Of a stretch of DNA of 42,886 bases, positions 15,551-22,565 are shown in pieces. The stretch comes from RGIG7213 sp045657205 (GTDB lineage: Bacteria; Bacillota; Clostridia; Oscillospirales; CAG-272): assembly GCA_045657205.1 (NCBI GenBank), contig JAZOSS010000132.1, positions 1 to 42,886 on the forward strand. The letters run 5' to 3'. The position numbers and the translations under genes are program-made. The notes below the pieces were generated by a model, which searched no databases, was not told the DNA's origin, and saw nothing but the letters and a program-made list of their open reading frames with translations. Positions within the stretch are counted from its first letter, which is position 1, and each line of letters opens with the position of its first letter.

Positions 15551-16681
15551 ATGGCTAAAGCAAAAAAAGCAACGCCCGCCCCTTCGGCTATCGCCCCCGA
15601 GGAAAAGCAGAAGGCGCTGGCAACGTCCATTTCTCAGATAGAAAAGAAATTCGGAAAAGGTACTATAATGAAGCTCGGTGACAACGCTTCCATGCAAGTC
15701 AGTGCCGTGCCGACAGGCTCGCTTACACTTGATCTTGCACTCGGCATCGGCGGTGTACCGCGCGGAAGAATAATCGAGATCTTCGGTCCCGAGTCCTCCG
15801 GTAAAACAACTGTTGCTTTGCACGTCGTTGCAGAGGTGCAGAAGCTCGGAGGAGAGGCGGCATTCATAGATGCGGAGCATGCACTCGATCCCGTATACGC
15901 AAAGGCGCTCGGTGTTGATATAAATTCCCTGCTCGTTTCACAGCCCGACAGCGGAGAGCAGGCACTTGAAATAACGGAAGCCCTCGTTCGTTCGGGCGCT
16001 GTTGACGTCGTCGTAGTTGACTCCGTTGCCGCACTCGTTCCCCAGCAGGAAATAGACGGCGAAATGGGTGCATCCCACGTGGGACTCCAGGCAAGACTTA
16101 TGAGCCAGGCACTCAGAAAGCTCTCGGGTGCTATTGCGAAAACGAACTGCGTCGTTATATTTATCAACCAGCTCCGTGAAAAAGTCGGCGTTATGTACGG
16201 CAACCCCGAAACGACACCCGGCGGTCGTGCACTCAAATTCTACGCATCCGTAAGAATTGACGTACGCAAGCAGGAAAGCCTTAAAACAGGCGGCGAAACG
16301 TACGGAAACCACATAAAATGCAAGGTCGTTAAAAACAAGGTCGCACCTCCTTTCAAGGTTGCAGAATTTGACATTCTTTACGGAAAGGGAATATCAAAGT
16401 CAAGCGAGATAATTGAAATAGGTGTCGAGCTTGAAATACTTGAAAAGAGCGGTTCTTGGTTCTCCTACAAGGGCGAACGTCTCGGTCAGGGCAAGGACAA
16501 CACGAGAAAATATATCGAATCACACCCCGCTTTGATGAAAGAGCTTGAAGATCTCATCAAGGCTCAAAAGGACGATATCGACCTTTCGCTCAACGACACA
16601 TTTGAGCTTGACGACGAAGACGAGGACGACGATGATCTCGGCTTCAACATAAAAGTTCTCGATATAGACGACGATGAATGA
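15551..16681 (+). CDS. recA: Recombinase RecA
   Basis: 376 aa from the ATG at 15551, chosen for the AAAGGA site about 10 nt upstream; an in-frame ATG at 15524 lies inside the LexA box and has no RBS. Walker A is GPESSGKTTVA and Walker B VVVVDSVAALVP; L1/L2 DNA-binding loops surround GEMGASHVGLQARLMSQALRKL and NQLREKVGVMYGNPETTPGGRALKFYASVR. The C-terminus is very acidic (DDEDEDDDDLGF...DIDDDE), the usual autoregulatory tail. RecA forms filaments on ssDNA for strand exchange and triggers cleavage of LexA-type repressors. recX overlaps its end by 8 nt. Confidence 0.99.
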   Translation: MAKAKKATPAPSAIAPEEKQKALATSISQIEKKFGKGTIMKLGDNASMQVSAVPTGSLTLDLALGIGGVPRGRIIEIFGPESSGKTTVALHVVAEVQKLGGEAAFIDAEHALDPVYAKALGVDINSLLVSQPDSGEQALEITEALVRSGAVDVVVVDSVAALVPQQEIDGEMGASHVGLQARLMSQALRKLSGAIAKTNCVVIFINQLREKVGVMYGNPETTPGGRALKFYASVRIDVRKQESLKTGGETYGNHIKCKVVKNKVAPPFKVAEFDILYGKGISKSSEIIEIGVELEILEKSGSWFSYKGERLGQGKDNTRKYIESHPALMKELEDLIKAQKDDIDLSLNDTFELDDEDEDDDDLGFNIKVLDIDDDE

Positions 16682-17315
16682 TCTTTCCCCGTGTGTCATT
16701 ACCGAGGAGGTCCTCCTCGGTAACGGCACGTCGGTTATCACGGTAAGCTCCGAAGAAAAAGAAAAAACGTACACCATATCCACCCGGCTGTTAAGAGAAA
16801 ACGGCTTTTGCAAGGGCGGAAAGCTGTCGGTCGGTGACACAGAGCTTCTTTCTTTTCTTGAAAACGTGACGAAGGCGATAAAAAAGGGACTTGATCTTTT
16901 GTCGTATTCCGATTCGTCAAAAGCATCTCTCGTAAGAAAGCTTTTGATGAAGGGTTTTGACCGTGAAGTATCGGAGCTTGCAGGAGCACAGCTCGAAAAA
17001 ATGGGCTTTATCAGAGAAGAGGATCACGCATTGCGCCTTGCAAGAAGTCTTACAAAACAGCTTTACGGTCCGCGTGCCGTGGAAGAAAAGCTCAAAAGCA
17101 AGGGTTTTGAAAAAAAATACGTAAAAAAAGCGCTCGAGGCTGTATGTTCGGAAACGGATCTTACCGAAAATCTGCACACGTATGCAGAAAAACACGGCTT
17201 GCTTGACTGCATACTCTCCCCCGGCGATCCTTTACAGTACAAGCGCACGTGTGCCAAGATATTACGCAGGGGCTTCAGCTACGAGCATATATCACAGCTG
17301 AAAACGTACAAATAA
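16674..17315 (+). CDS. recX: Regulatory protein RecX
   Basis: 213 aa. The three-helix repeats of RecX are visible: KGLDLLSYSDSSKASLVRKLLMKGFDREVSELAGAQLEKMGFIREEDHALRLARSLTKQLYGPRAVEEKLKSKGFEKKYVKKAL fits the R-x-S-xx-EL-xxKL-xxKG pattern, with about 60 extra N-terminal residues typical of Firmicute members. RecX modulates RecA filament growth. It overlaps recA by 8 nt and should share its SOS-controlled transcript. Confidence 0.92.
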   Translation: MNDLSPCVITEEVLLGNGTSVITVSSEEKEKTYTISTRLLRENGFCKGGKLSVGDTELLSFLENVTKAIKKGLDLLSYSDSSKASLVRKLLMKGFDREVSELAGAQLEKMGFIREEDHALRLARSLTKQLYGPRAVEEKLKSKGFEKKYVKKALEAVCSETDLTENLHTYAEKHGLLDCILSPGDPLQYKRTCAKILRRGFSYEHISQLKTYK

Positions 17316-17316
17316 T

Positions 17317-18072
17317 ATGGATCTTTCTTTATATTTACCGAGCCGCCGTCTGAAGGACGTGATCTGTCTTGAAACGGTATCATCAACTAATACGTATCTT
17401 AAAAATCTTGCAGATGCCCCGGGCGGTACGGTCGTTATTTCCGACATTCAGACAGGCGGCGTCGGCAGATACAAGCGCACATTTCATTCACCGAAAGGCG
17501 GTATATACCTTTCGTATCTGTTCAGAGATCCCATATGCGGAGCGCAGTTTCTTACCCCCATCGCCGGTGTGTGCGTAAAGCGTGCCATTGAATCACTTTA
17601 CGGCGTTAAAATCGGTATAAAATGGGTAAACGACCTGCTTTCGGGTGACAAAAAAATATGCGGAATACTTGCCGAAGCGGTAACGGACGGGAAAACGTCA
17701 AGAACGATACTCGGAATAGGCGTAAACGTGAACACGGAAAAAGACGGTTTTCGGGGTGAGCTTTCCGGTATCGCATCAAGTATATTGCTCGAAACGGGCA
17801 AATATATCGACGAAGGTGCGCTTTGTGCCGAGATAATAAAAAATCTCGACAGCATTACCGATGACAGAAGCGGATATCTGCAAGAGTACAGAAAAAGCTG
17901 TGTCACCGTCGGTAATGACGTTATATTTTATTCGCATGACGGTACGCACGAGGGCAGGGTTCTCGGCGTAAACGATGATTTTTCTCTTGAAATCTTAACG
18001 AAAAACGGAGAAAAACAGAGTATTTTCAGTGGCGAAGTGTCTACAAAACCTATGCAAGACAGGGAAATATAA
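17317..18072 (+). CDS. birA: Biotin--[acetyl-CoA-carboxylase] ligase
   Basis: 251 aa, catalytic and C-terminal domains only. ETVSSTNTYLKNLA, the biotinyl-adenylate loop TGGVGRYKRTFHSPKGGIYLSYLF (the GRGRxxR-type loop in variant form), IGIKWVNDLLSGDKKICGILAEA and TILGIGVNVNTEK are characteristic. It activates biotin with ATP and transfers it to the carrier lysine of carboxylases. The N-terminal HTH present in E. coli and B. subtilis BirA is missing, so it should not act as a repressor. One nt separates it from recX, so it is probably co-transcribed with recA, an unexpected partner for a biotin enzyme. Confidence 0.95.
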   Translation: MDLSLYLPSRRLKDVICLETVSSTNTYLKNLADAPGGTVVISDIQTGGVGRYKRTFHSPKGGIYLSYLFRDPICGAQFLTPIAGVCVKRAIESLYGVKIGIKWVNDLLSGDKKICGILAEAVTDGKTSRTILGIGVNVNTEKDGFRGELSGIASSILLETGKYIDEGALCAEIIKNLDSITDDRSGYLQEYRKSCVTVGNDVIFYSHDGTHEGRVLGVNDDFSLEILTKNGEKQSIFSGEVSTKPMQDREI

Positions 18073-18125
18073 CAGTGTATGCGAAAAAAATTCACAAATT
18101 AATCAGTATTTTTTTGAAAATCGTA

Positions 18126-18154
18126 TTGATTTTTCGGGAACTGTATGATATAAT
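18126..18154 (+). promoter_or_regulatory. rpmB promoter
   Basis: TTGATT (18126-18131), 17-bp spacer, TATAAT (18149-18154) with an extended TG motif (TGATATAAT). The start would be near 18161, leaving a leader of about 65 nt. Confidence 0.8.
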
Positions 18155-18226
18155 ATCCGTTGTCTGTTGTAACGGTATAAATTTGTCGTTTCGACTTCAC
18201 ATAAATCTGCCAGGGAGGTGTAAAGC

Positions 18227-18412
18227 ATGGCAAAATGCAGCGTATGCGGAAAGGGCGTAACATTCGGACACAATGTTTCCCACTCAAACCGTAAAACAAG
18301 CAGAACATGGAAAGCTAACATAAGAAAAGTTAAGGCTAACGTAAACGGTACCACCAAGACAGTAGCCGTTTGTTCCCGTTGCCTCCGCTCAGGCAAGATC
18401 AGCAGAGCTTAA
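18227..18412 (+). CDS. rpmB: Ribosomal protein bL28, zinc-binding form
   Basis: 61 aa, MAKCSVCGKGVTFGHNVSHS onward, with the paired cysteines CSVC and CSRC that bind zinc (the C+ form), plus the basic middle KTSRTWKANIRKVKANVNG. It is a late-assembling protein of the 50S subunit. The RBS AGGGAGGTG is strong, a dedicated promoter lies upstream and an intrinsic terminator follows, so the gene is monocistronic. The cysteine form suggests it could be replaced by a zinc-free paralogue under zinc starvation; none is present here. Confidence 0.98.
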   Translation: MAKCSVCGKGVTFGHNVSHSNRKTSRTWKANIRKVKANVNGTTKTVAVCSRCLRSGKISRA

Positions 18413-18440
18413 CAAGCTGTTTGTTATACAATGTGCATAT

Positions 18441-18467
18441 AAAAGGGACGGTATACGTCCTTTTTTT
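18441..18467 (+). terminator. Intrinsic terminator after rpmB
   Basis: GGACG (18446-18450), loop GTATA, CGTCC (18456-18460), then seven T residues; flanking A/T pairs extend the stem. Confidence 0.85.
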
Positions 18468-18489
18468 GCTTTAGTAATATTTTATTGAT

Positions 18490-19176
18490 ATGAGAAAAAT
18501 TTTAATCGGCGAATGCGGAAATCGGTTTTCCGAAGAATTGAAGGCACACGGTTTTTGCCCCGTCATACTTCCAAAAGAAAAACGCCTGCACGAAAGTGTC
18601 GGCTCGCATGCGGATATGCTGTGCGTAAAGCTTTATAAAAAGCTTCTTTTTACAAAAGAATATTACGAAAAAAATAAAGATATTCTGAGCTGTTTTGACG
18701 TTATTTTAACAGATGAACGTCACGGTGAAAAATATCCGTCCGACATTCTTTTCAACGTACTTTTCACGGATAATGCGATTTATGCAAAGCTTGACAGCGT
18801 ATCAAAAAAGATCTTATCGTATGCAAAAAATCACACGATGAAGGCTGTAAACGTGAAGCAGGGATACGCAAAATGCTCTGTTGCAAAGGTATCCGGCGGA
18901 TACATCACGGCTGATGACGGTTTATTCAAAAAACTTACGGAAAACGGCGAAAGGGTGTTGAAAATATCCCCGGGCGGAATAGCTTTGCCGGGTGTTGATT
19001 ACGGTTTTATCGGCGGTGCATCGTTTTACTGTGAGGAAACGGTATATTTCTTCGGAGATCTTTCATCGCATCCCGACTGCGAAAAAATAAACGGCTTTTG
19101 CAAGGAAACCCGTACAAAAGCCGTGAGTATATCAAATTGTCCGCTTACCGATATAGGCGGTGCGGTAATATTATGA
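18490..19176 (+). CDS. DUF6873-like (pentein / GME-fold) protein
   Basis: 228 aa. The sequence resembles the clostridial DUF6873 family, thought to share the guanidino-group-modifying (pentein) fold. Visible blocks are LPKEKRLHESVGSHADM, VNVKQGYAKCSVAKVSGGYITADDGLFKKL, PGVDYGFIGGASFYC and the C-terminal CPLTDIGGAVIL. GSHADM and ADDGL could supply His/Asp residues and CPLTDIGG a terminal cysteine, as in arginine-modifying enzymes, but this is inference and activity is unknown. No clear Shine-Dalgarno site or promoter precedes the ATG. It converges on the XRE-S24 gene, and the two stop regions overlap by 6 bp. Confidence 0.7.
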   Translation: MRKILIGECGNRFSEELKAHGFCPVILPKEKRLHESVGSHADMLCVKLYKKLLFTKEYYEKNKDILSCFDVILTDERHGEKYPSDILFNVLFTDNAIYAKLDSVSKKILSYAKNHTMKAVNVKQGYAKCSVAKVSGGYITADDGLFKKLTENGERVLKISPGGIALPGVDYGFIGGASFYCEETVYFFGDLSSHPDCEKINGFCKETRTKAVSISNCPLTDIGGAVIL

Positions 19177-19896
19177 GTTCTTTTTGAGCTTACCGAGAAC
19201 AAGCCCCTTGCACTCAAACGAGTCATCGGGCTTTATTTTTATGTCGCTGTAAGCGGGGTTCAGGGAAATTAGTCTGTCTGTTGCAAATTTCTTTATATAT
19301 CCTTCGCCGTTGAGGACGAAAATACCTATCTTTCCCTCCTCAGGTCTTGAGTCGGATTCAATGATAACTATATCACCGTCGGAAAATTTCGGCTCCATAC
19401 TATCACCGCTTACTCTCAGAGCAAAGTCTGCCCTTTCGGTAAGGGGGGTTGACGGAAGCGTTATCTTGCGCGCGCAGGTGCTGTCAAGATAATAGCCGCA
19501 GCCTGCGGAAACGGGCATATCGTAAAAAAGTATACGGACTGTATTTTCATCGTCGAGAACGTACGATGAATTTTTCTTTTTCTTCTCTTCCATCGTGCGT
19601 TTGTATTCTCTTTCAAGACATCCGAGAACGGATGTATAGCCTTCCCCGTCGAGCGCACGCACTTTTTTTATTATATCCTTTTCATCATCGTTCATATCGC
19701 TTTCACCGATGATGGCACATACGGAAACTTCAAGTGCATCGGCAAGAGAGGTGACGGTTGAAAGCTTCGGGCTTCCCGTCTGACCTGACAGTATTTTATT
19801 GAGCGTTCCGAGAGGTATTCCCGACTTTTCCGCAAGAACGTCGTTTTTCATACCCTTTTCATTTTTTATTCTTTTAACTTCGGCAAGCCAATCCAT
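19171..19896 (-). CDS. XRE-family repressor with S24 (LexA/CI-type) autocleavage domain
   Basis: 241 aa from the ATG at 19896, preceded by GGAG; a TTG at 19908 is also in frame. The N-terminal HTH_XRE domain (about residues 6-65: GMKNDVLAEKSGIPLGTLNKILSGQTGSPKLSTVTSLADAL) binds DNA. A charged linker follows (about 70-120). The C-terminal S24 domain has a candidate Ala131-Gly132 cleavage site (PVSAGCG), nucleophile Ser166 in SGDSMEPKF and general-base Lys202 in EGYIKKF; the spacings fit LexA (35 from cleavage site to Ser, 36 from Ser to Lys). It should be inactivated when RecA filaments stimulate self-cleavage, as for HdiR or phage CI. It is divergent from a small membrane protein, with palindromic operators between. 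Confidence 0.92.
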   Translation of the reverse strand: MDWLAEVKRIKNEKGMKNDVLAEKSGIPLGTLNKILSGQTGSPKLSTVTSLADALEVSVCAIIGESDMNDDEKDIIKKVRALDGEGYTSVLGCLEREYKRTMEEKKKKNSSYVLDDENTVRILFYDMPVSAGCGYYLDSTCARKITLPSTPLTERADFALRVSGDSMEPKFSDGDIVIIESDSRPEEGKIGIFVLNGEGYIKKFATDRLISLNPAYSDIKIKPDDSFECKGLVLGKLKKNS

Positions 19897-19926
19897 AGTA
19901 ATCTCCAATTATCTTTTCTGAATACA

Positions 19927-19954
19927 ATTATACACATTTTTACCGTTTTGTCAA
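19927..19954 (-). promoter_or_regulatory. Promoter of the XRE-S24 repressor
   Basis: Minus strand TTGACA (19949-19954), 16-bp spacer, TATAAT (19927-19932). The spacer contains CGGTAAAA, matching half of the operator found beside the divergent promoter, so autoregulation is plausible. Confidence 0.75.
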
Positions 19955-19993
19955 GTCTTTTTCGACTTTTTTATATTTTTTTCGATTTTTCTA

Positions 19994-20022
19994 TTGACAT
20001 TTTACCATTTTTGGTGTATACT
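19994..20022 (+). promoter_or_regulatory. Promoter of the divergent membrane-protein gene
   Basis: TTGACA (19994-19999), 17-bp spacer, TATACT (20017-20022). The spacer contains operator O1, so a bound repressor would occlude polymerase. Confidence 0.8.
20003..20016. promoter_or_regulatory. Operator O1 of the XRE-S24 switch
   Basis: TACCATTTTTGGTG: TACC and GGTG arms around a 6-bp AT core, lying wholly between the -35 and -10 of the divergent promoter. It matches O2 at 20035-20048; the centres are 32 bp apart, close to three helical turns. Confidence 0.7.
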
Positions 20023-20034
20023 GCAATCACAACA

Positions 20035-20048
20035 TACCGATTTTGGTA
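20035..20048. promoter_or_regulatory. Operator O2 of the XRE-S24 switch
   Basis: TACCGATTTTGGTA: perfect TACC/GGTA arms around a 6-bp core. It overlaps the early transcribed region just ahead of the GGAGG ribosome-binding site of the membrane-protein gene. Confidence 0.7.
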
Positions 20049-20062
20049 ATTTGGAGGTAATT

Positions 20063-20419
20063 ATGAATAACAACATTTCATTAAGATACAATACAGAAAC
20101 GAGAACGAGAAAGTCAGCAAACGTAAGCAATTCCCTTTTATCGGTGATTGCCGCCGTTTATCTCGGTGCAGAATATACAGCTTACCTTTTGGGATACGCG
20201 CTTTGCCGCATCGTTTCCGCTTTCAACAGCAAGCAGGCAAACATCTGCGTTGCGATAATCAAAAAATATGCTCCGACGTGCGCTGTATGCGTTTGCGTTG
20301 TATTTCTTTTCGGTGTCGTCGGCGGAATGGAAGCAGGCACGATTCGTCCGGTGACAGGGCTTATAATATGCGGAATTATGCTTTCTTCAGCACTTTGGGC
20401 GCTCAACAAACGTAAATAA
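20063..20419 (+). CDS. Small two-helix membrane protein of unknown function
   Basis: 118 aa from the ATG at 20063, chosen for GGAGG a few bases upstream and because the longer frame to 19994 starts inside the promoter. A polar N-terminus (about 28 residues) is followed by a moderately hydrophobic segment (LLSVIAAVYLGAEYTAYLLGYALCRIV) and two clear membrane helices (TCAVCVCVVFLFGVVGGM and GLIICGIMLSSALWAL), ending NKRK. I do not recognise a family. Its promoter contains an operator-like palindrome for the adjacent autocleaving repressor, so it is probably induced by DNA damage. B. subtilis yneA, a division inhibitor, has a comparable position divergent from lexA, but no LysM domain is present here. 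Confidence 0.8.
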   Translation: MNNNISLRYNTETRTRKSANVSNSLLSVIAAVYLGAEYTAYLLGYALCRIVSAFNSKQANICVAIIKKYAPTCAVCVCVVFLFGVVGGMEAGTIRPVTGLIICGIMLSSALWALNKRK

Positions 20420-20451
20420 TTATTAAACTGATTTAAAATTATATGTTATCT

Positions 20452-20484
20452 AAATGTGGCAAAACGCTGTGTTTTGCCACATTT
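20452..20484. terminator. Perfect 14-bp hairpin after the small membrane-protein gene
   Basis: AAATGTGGCAAAAC (20452-20465), loop GCTGT, and its exact complement (20471-20484). The A-rich left edge and T-rich right edge could let it act as a terminator, though no long U-run follows. Confidence 0.65.
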
Positions 20485-20571
20485 CCGCCTCATTTTCGTC
20501 CTTTTTTCATCAAAATTCGTGTGCTGAATTATACGAAAGTGTAAATCTTTATAAAAATTAATTATTTATTA

Positions 20572-20600
20572 TTGATTAAATTGAGAATTAGTGGTATAAT
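20572..20600 (+). promoter_or_regulatory. Promoter of the peptide-binding lipoprotein gene
   Basis: TTGATT (20572-20577), 17-bp spacer, TATAAT (20595-20600), about 50 nt upstream of the ATG, which has a strong AAGGAGG site. Confidence 0.8.
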
Positions 20601-20648
20601 GAGCAGGTAAAACTATAACATTTGTAGGAATCTAAGGAGGTTCATTAA

Positions 20649-22442
20649 ATGAAGAAAATTGCCGCACTTATGTTGTGCCTTGTTTTCGTCCTTTCCGCAT
20701 TTGCCGGATGCTCACGTGCCGAAAACGATAACGGTGCAATTATACATATGCTTCTTTCTTCGGAAATCAAGAATTTCGACCCCGCAACAGCATACGTTGA
20801 CGCAGATGCCGTAAAGGTATTGGGGCTTCTGTATGAGGGTATCACAAAGATCGATGCCGACGGTGACGTTTCAAACGCCCTGGCTGACGATATCACCATA
20901 ACAGAGAACGAAGACAGACAGGAATACAAAATGCTCATTGAGCTTAAGAGCACGAAGTGGAGCGACGGTACTCCCGTCAGTGCCGACGACTTTATATTTG
21001 CTTGGAAGCGTATACTTCAGCCTGATTTTTCAAGTGATGCGGCAGTTTTGCTGTATGATATAAAGAACGCAAAGGCAGCTAAAGAAGGCGTTGCAGGCGT
21101 AAGCATCGACGACGTCGGTATAACAGCTCCCGACAGCGACCTTATTGAGATCGAATTTGAAGGTCCTATAAACTACGACCATTTTCTTGAATTGCTCGCT
21201 TCCCCCGCGCTTTATCCCTTGCGAGAGGATAAGGTCAGCAAGCCTTTGACGGACGATGACGGCGTCGTTCAATACGACGAAAACGACCAGATGCTCTACG
21301 ATCCCACATGGGCTACGAAGGCTACGATGATGGTAACAAACGGTCAGTTCGCCGTAAAGACGATGAACGATGAAAAAGAAAACAACACTTACGTTCTTGA
21401 ACGCAACAAATATTACAGACTCAAGGGTGAAGACGGCGAAAACGAGCTTAAATTCGTTAAGCCCCACAAGATAGTTATCCACTACGAATACCTCGGACGT
21501 GACGGCTCCGGTCTTCAGGGACTTCTTGATGCTTACAACAACGGTGAGATCTTCTATCTTTCAAACCTTCCTTTGGACCAGATAGAAGCTTACCGCAAGG
21601 ATCTCAAGATCTCCGACCTTCTCTCAACGCACACGTTCATGTTCAACCGTGAAAACGAATTGTTTGATTCTGCTGAGGTCCGCCGTGCACTTTCACTTGC
21701 ACTTGACAGAGATCACATCGTATCAATAACGGGCGGCACGAACAAAGCGGCAACAGGTATAGTACCTGCACCTGTATACAACACAAAGGCAGGAACGTCC
21801 TTCCGTGAAAAGCAGGGCAACATCCTTGCAACGACGGCAAATCTTGACGAAGCAAAATCCCTTGCAAAGAGCGCATCGGGCGACAAGACGATAAGACTCG
21901 TTTGCCGTGATTACACACTCAACGGCACAGACGAGCTTGTTGCAAAGTACGCTAAGGAACAGTGGGAACAGCTCGGTTTCTCAGTTAAAGTTCAGGCTCT
22001 CGACAGAAAAGATTACGCAAACGCTATCGAAAAAGGCGAATACGACGTTCTTTCAATAGATTATCAGTCAAACTCCACGGATGCTATCGGAACTCTTGCT
22101 CCCTTCGCTATCGAGTACAGCGGTGCGGCACGTGATACGCTCAACAACGATTACTCCGCAAAGCCCAACCTTTCCGGTTACGACAGCGAAGCATATTCGG
22201 CACTTATAAAAGAGGCTCTTGCACTCGCTCCCTACTCCACAGAAAGAGCTGCAAAGCTTGCTGAAGCCGAAAAGCTTTTGCTTGAAGATATGGCAATAAT
22301 TCCGCTTCAGTTCAACACGGAATACTATCTCATTTCCGACGATCTTTCCAAGGTAGATTCTTCAATCTTCGGATTCAGATTCTTCAACAAGGCAAAGCTC
22401 AAGGGTTATGAAAAATTCCTTGAAACGGAAGCTCAGGCTTAA
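20649..22442 (+). CDS. Oligopeptide ABC transporter substrate-binding lipoprotein (OppA-like)
   Basis: 597 aa. A signal peptide ends in a lipobox with Cys21 (SAFAGC), so the protein is lipid-anchored on the outer face of the membrane. The mature part is a family 5 solute-binding protein: LLSSEIKNFDPATAYVDADAVKVLGLLYEGITKID, STKWSDGTPVSADDFIFAWKRILQPD, DSAEVRRALSLALDRDHIV and DMAIIPLQFNTEYYLI are the usual blocks. It should capture peptides for an Opp/Dpp importer. No permease or ATPase genes are adjacent, and it has its own promoter and terminator, so it is an orphan binding protein that must share membrane components encoded elsewhere or act as a sensor. Confidence 0.93.
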   Translation: MKKIAALMLCLVFVLSAFAGCSRAENDNGAIIHMLLSSEIKNFDPATAYVDADAVKVLGLLYEGITKIDADGDVSNALADDITITENEDRQEYKMLIELKSTKWSDGTPVSADDFIFAWKRILQPDFSSDAAVLLYDIKNAKAAKEGVAGVSIDDVGITAPDSDLIEIEFEGPINYDHFLELLASPALYPLREDKVSKPLTDDDGVVQYDENDQMLYDPTWATKATMMVTNGQFAVKTMNDEKENNTYVLERNKYYRLKGEDGENELKFVKPHKIVIHYEYLGRDGSGLQGLLDAYNNGEIFYLSNLPLDQIEAYRKDLKISDLLSTHTFMFNRENELFDSAEVRRALSLALDRDHIVSITGGTNKAATGIVPAPVYNTKAGTSFREKQGNILATTANLDEAKSLAKSASGDKTIRLVCRDYTLNGTDELVAKYAKEQWEQLGFSVKVQALDRKDYANAIEKGEYDVLSIDYQSNSTDAIGTLAPFAIEYSGAARDTLNNDYSAKPNLSGYDSEAYSALIKEALALAPYSTERAAKLAEAEKLLLEDMAIIPLQFNTEYYLISDDLSKVDSSIFGFRFFNKAKLKGYEKFLETEAQA

Positions 22443-22452
22443 ATAAAAAATG

Positions 22453-22485
22453 CGTACACAGTTTAAAAGCTGTGTACGTTTTTTT
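22453..22485 (+). terminator. Intrinsic terminator after the peptide-binding gene
   Basis: CGTACACAG (22453-22461) pairs with CTGTGTACG (22470-22478), followed by seven T residues. Confidence 0.9.
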
Positions 22486-22511
22486 AAAGCATTGCACGAT
22501 CTTTATCTGCT

Positions 22512-22559
22512 TAATAATGAACCCCGACAAGCCTTACGATCTGTCGGGGTTCATTATTT
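22512..22559 (-). terminator. Intrinsic terminator of the phosphatase gene
   Basis: An 18-bp perfect stem (22512-22529 with 22542-22559; core ACCCCGACA/TGTCGGGGT) lies just downstream of the minus-strand phosphatase stop, with A/T-rich ends on both sides. Confidence 0.8.
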
Positions 22560-22565
22560 ACTGCG

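Noticed and set aside
15634..16236. Minus-strand frame of 200 codons
   Set aside because: It is antisense to recA and its Ser/Pro/Ala-rich composition mirrors recA codon usage.
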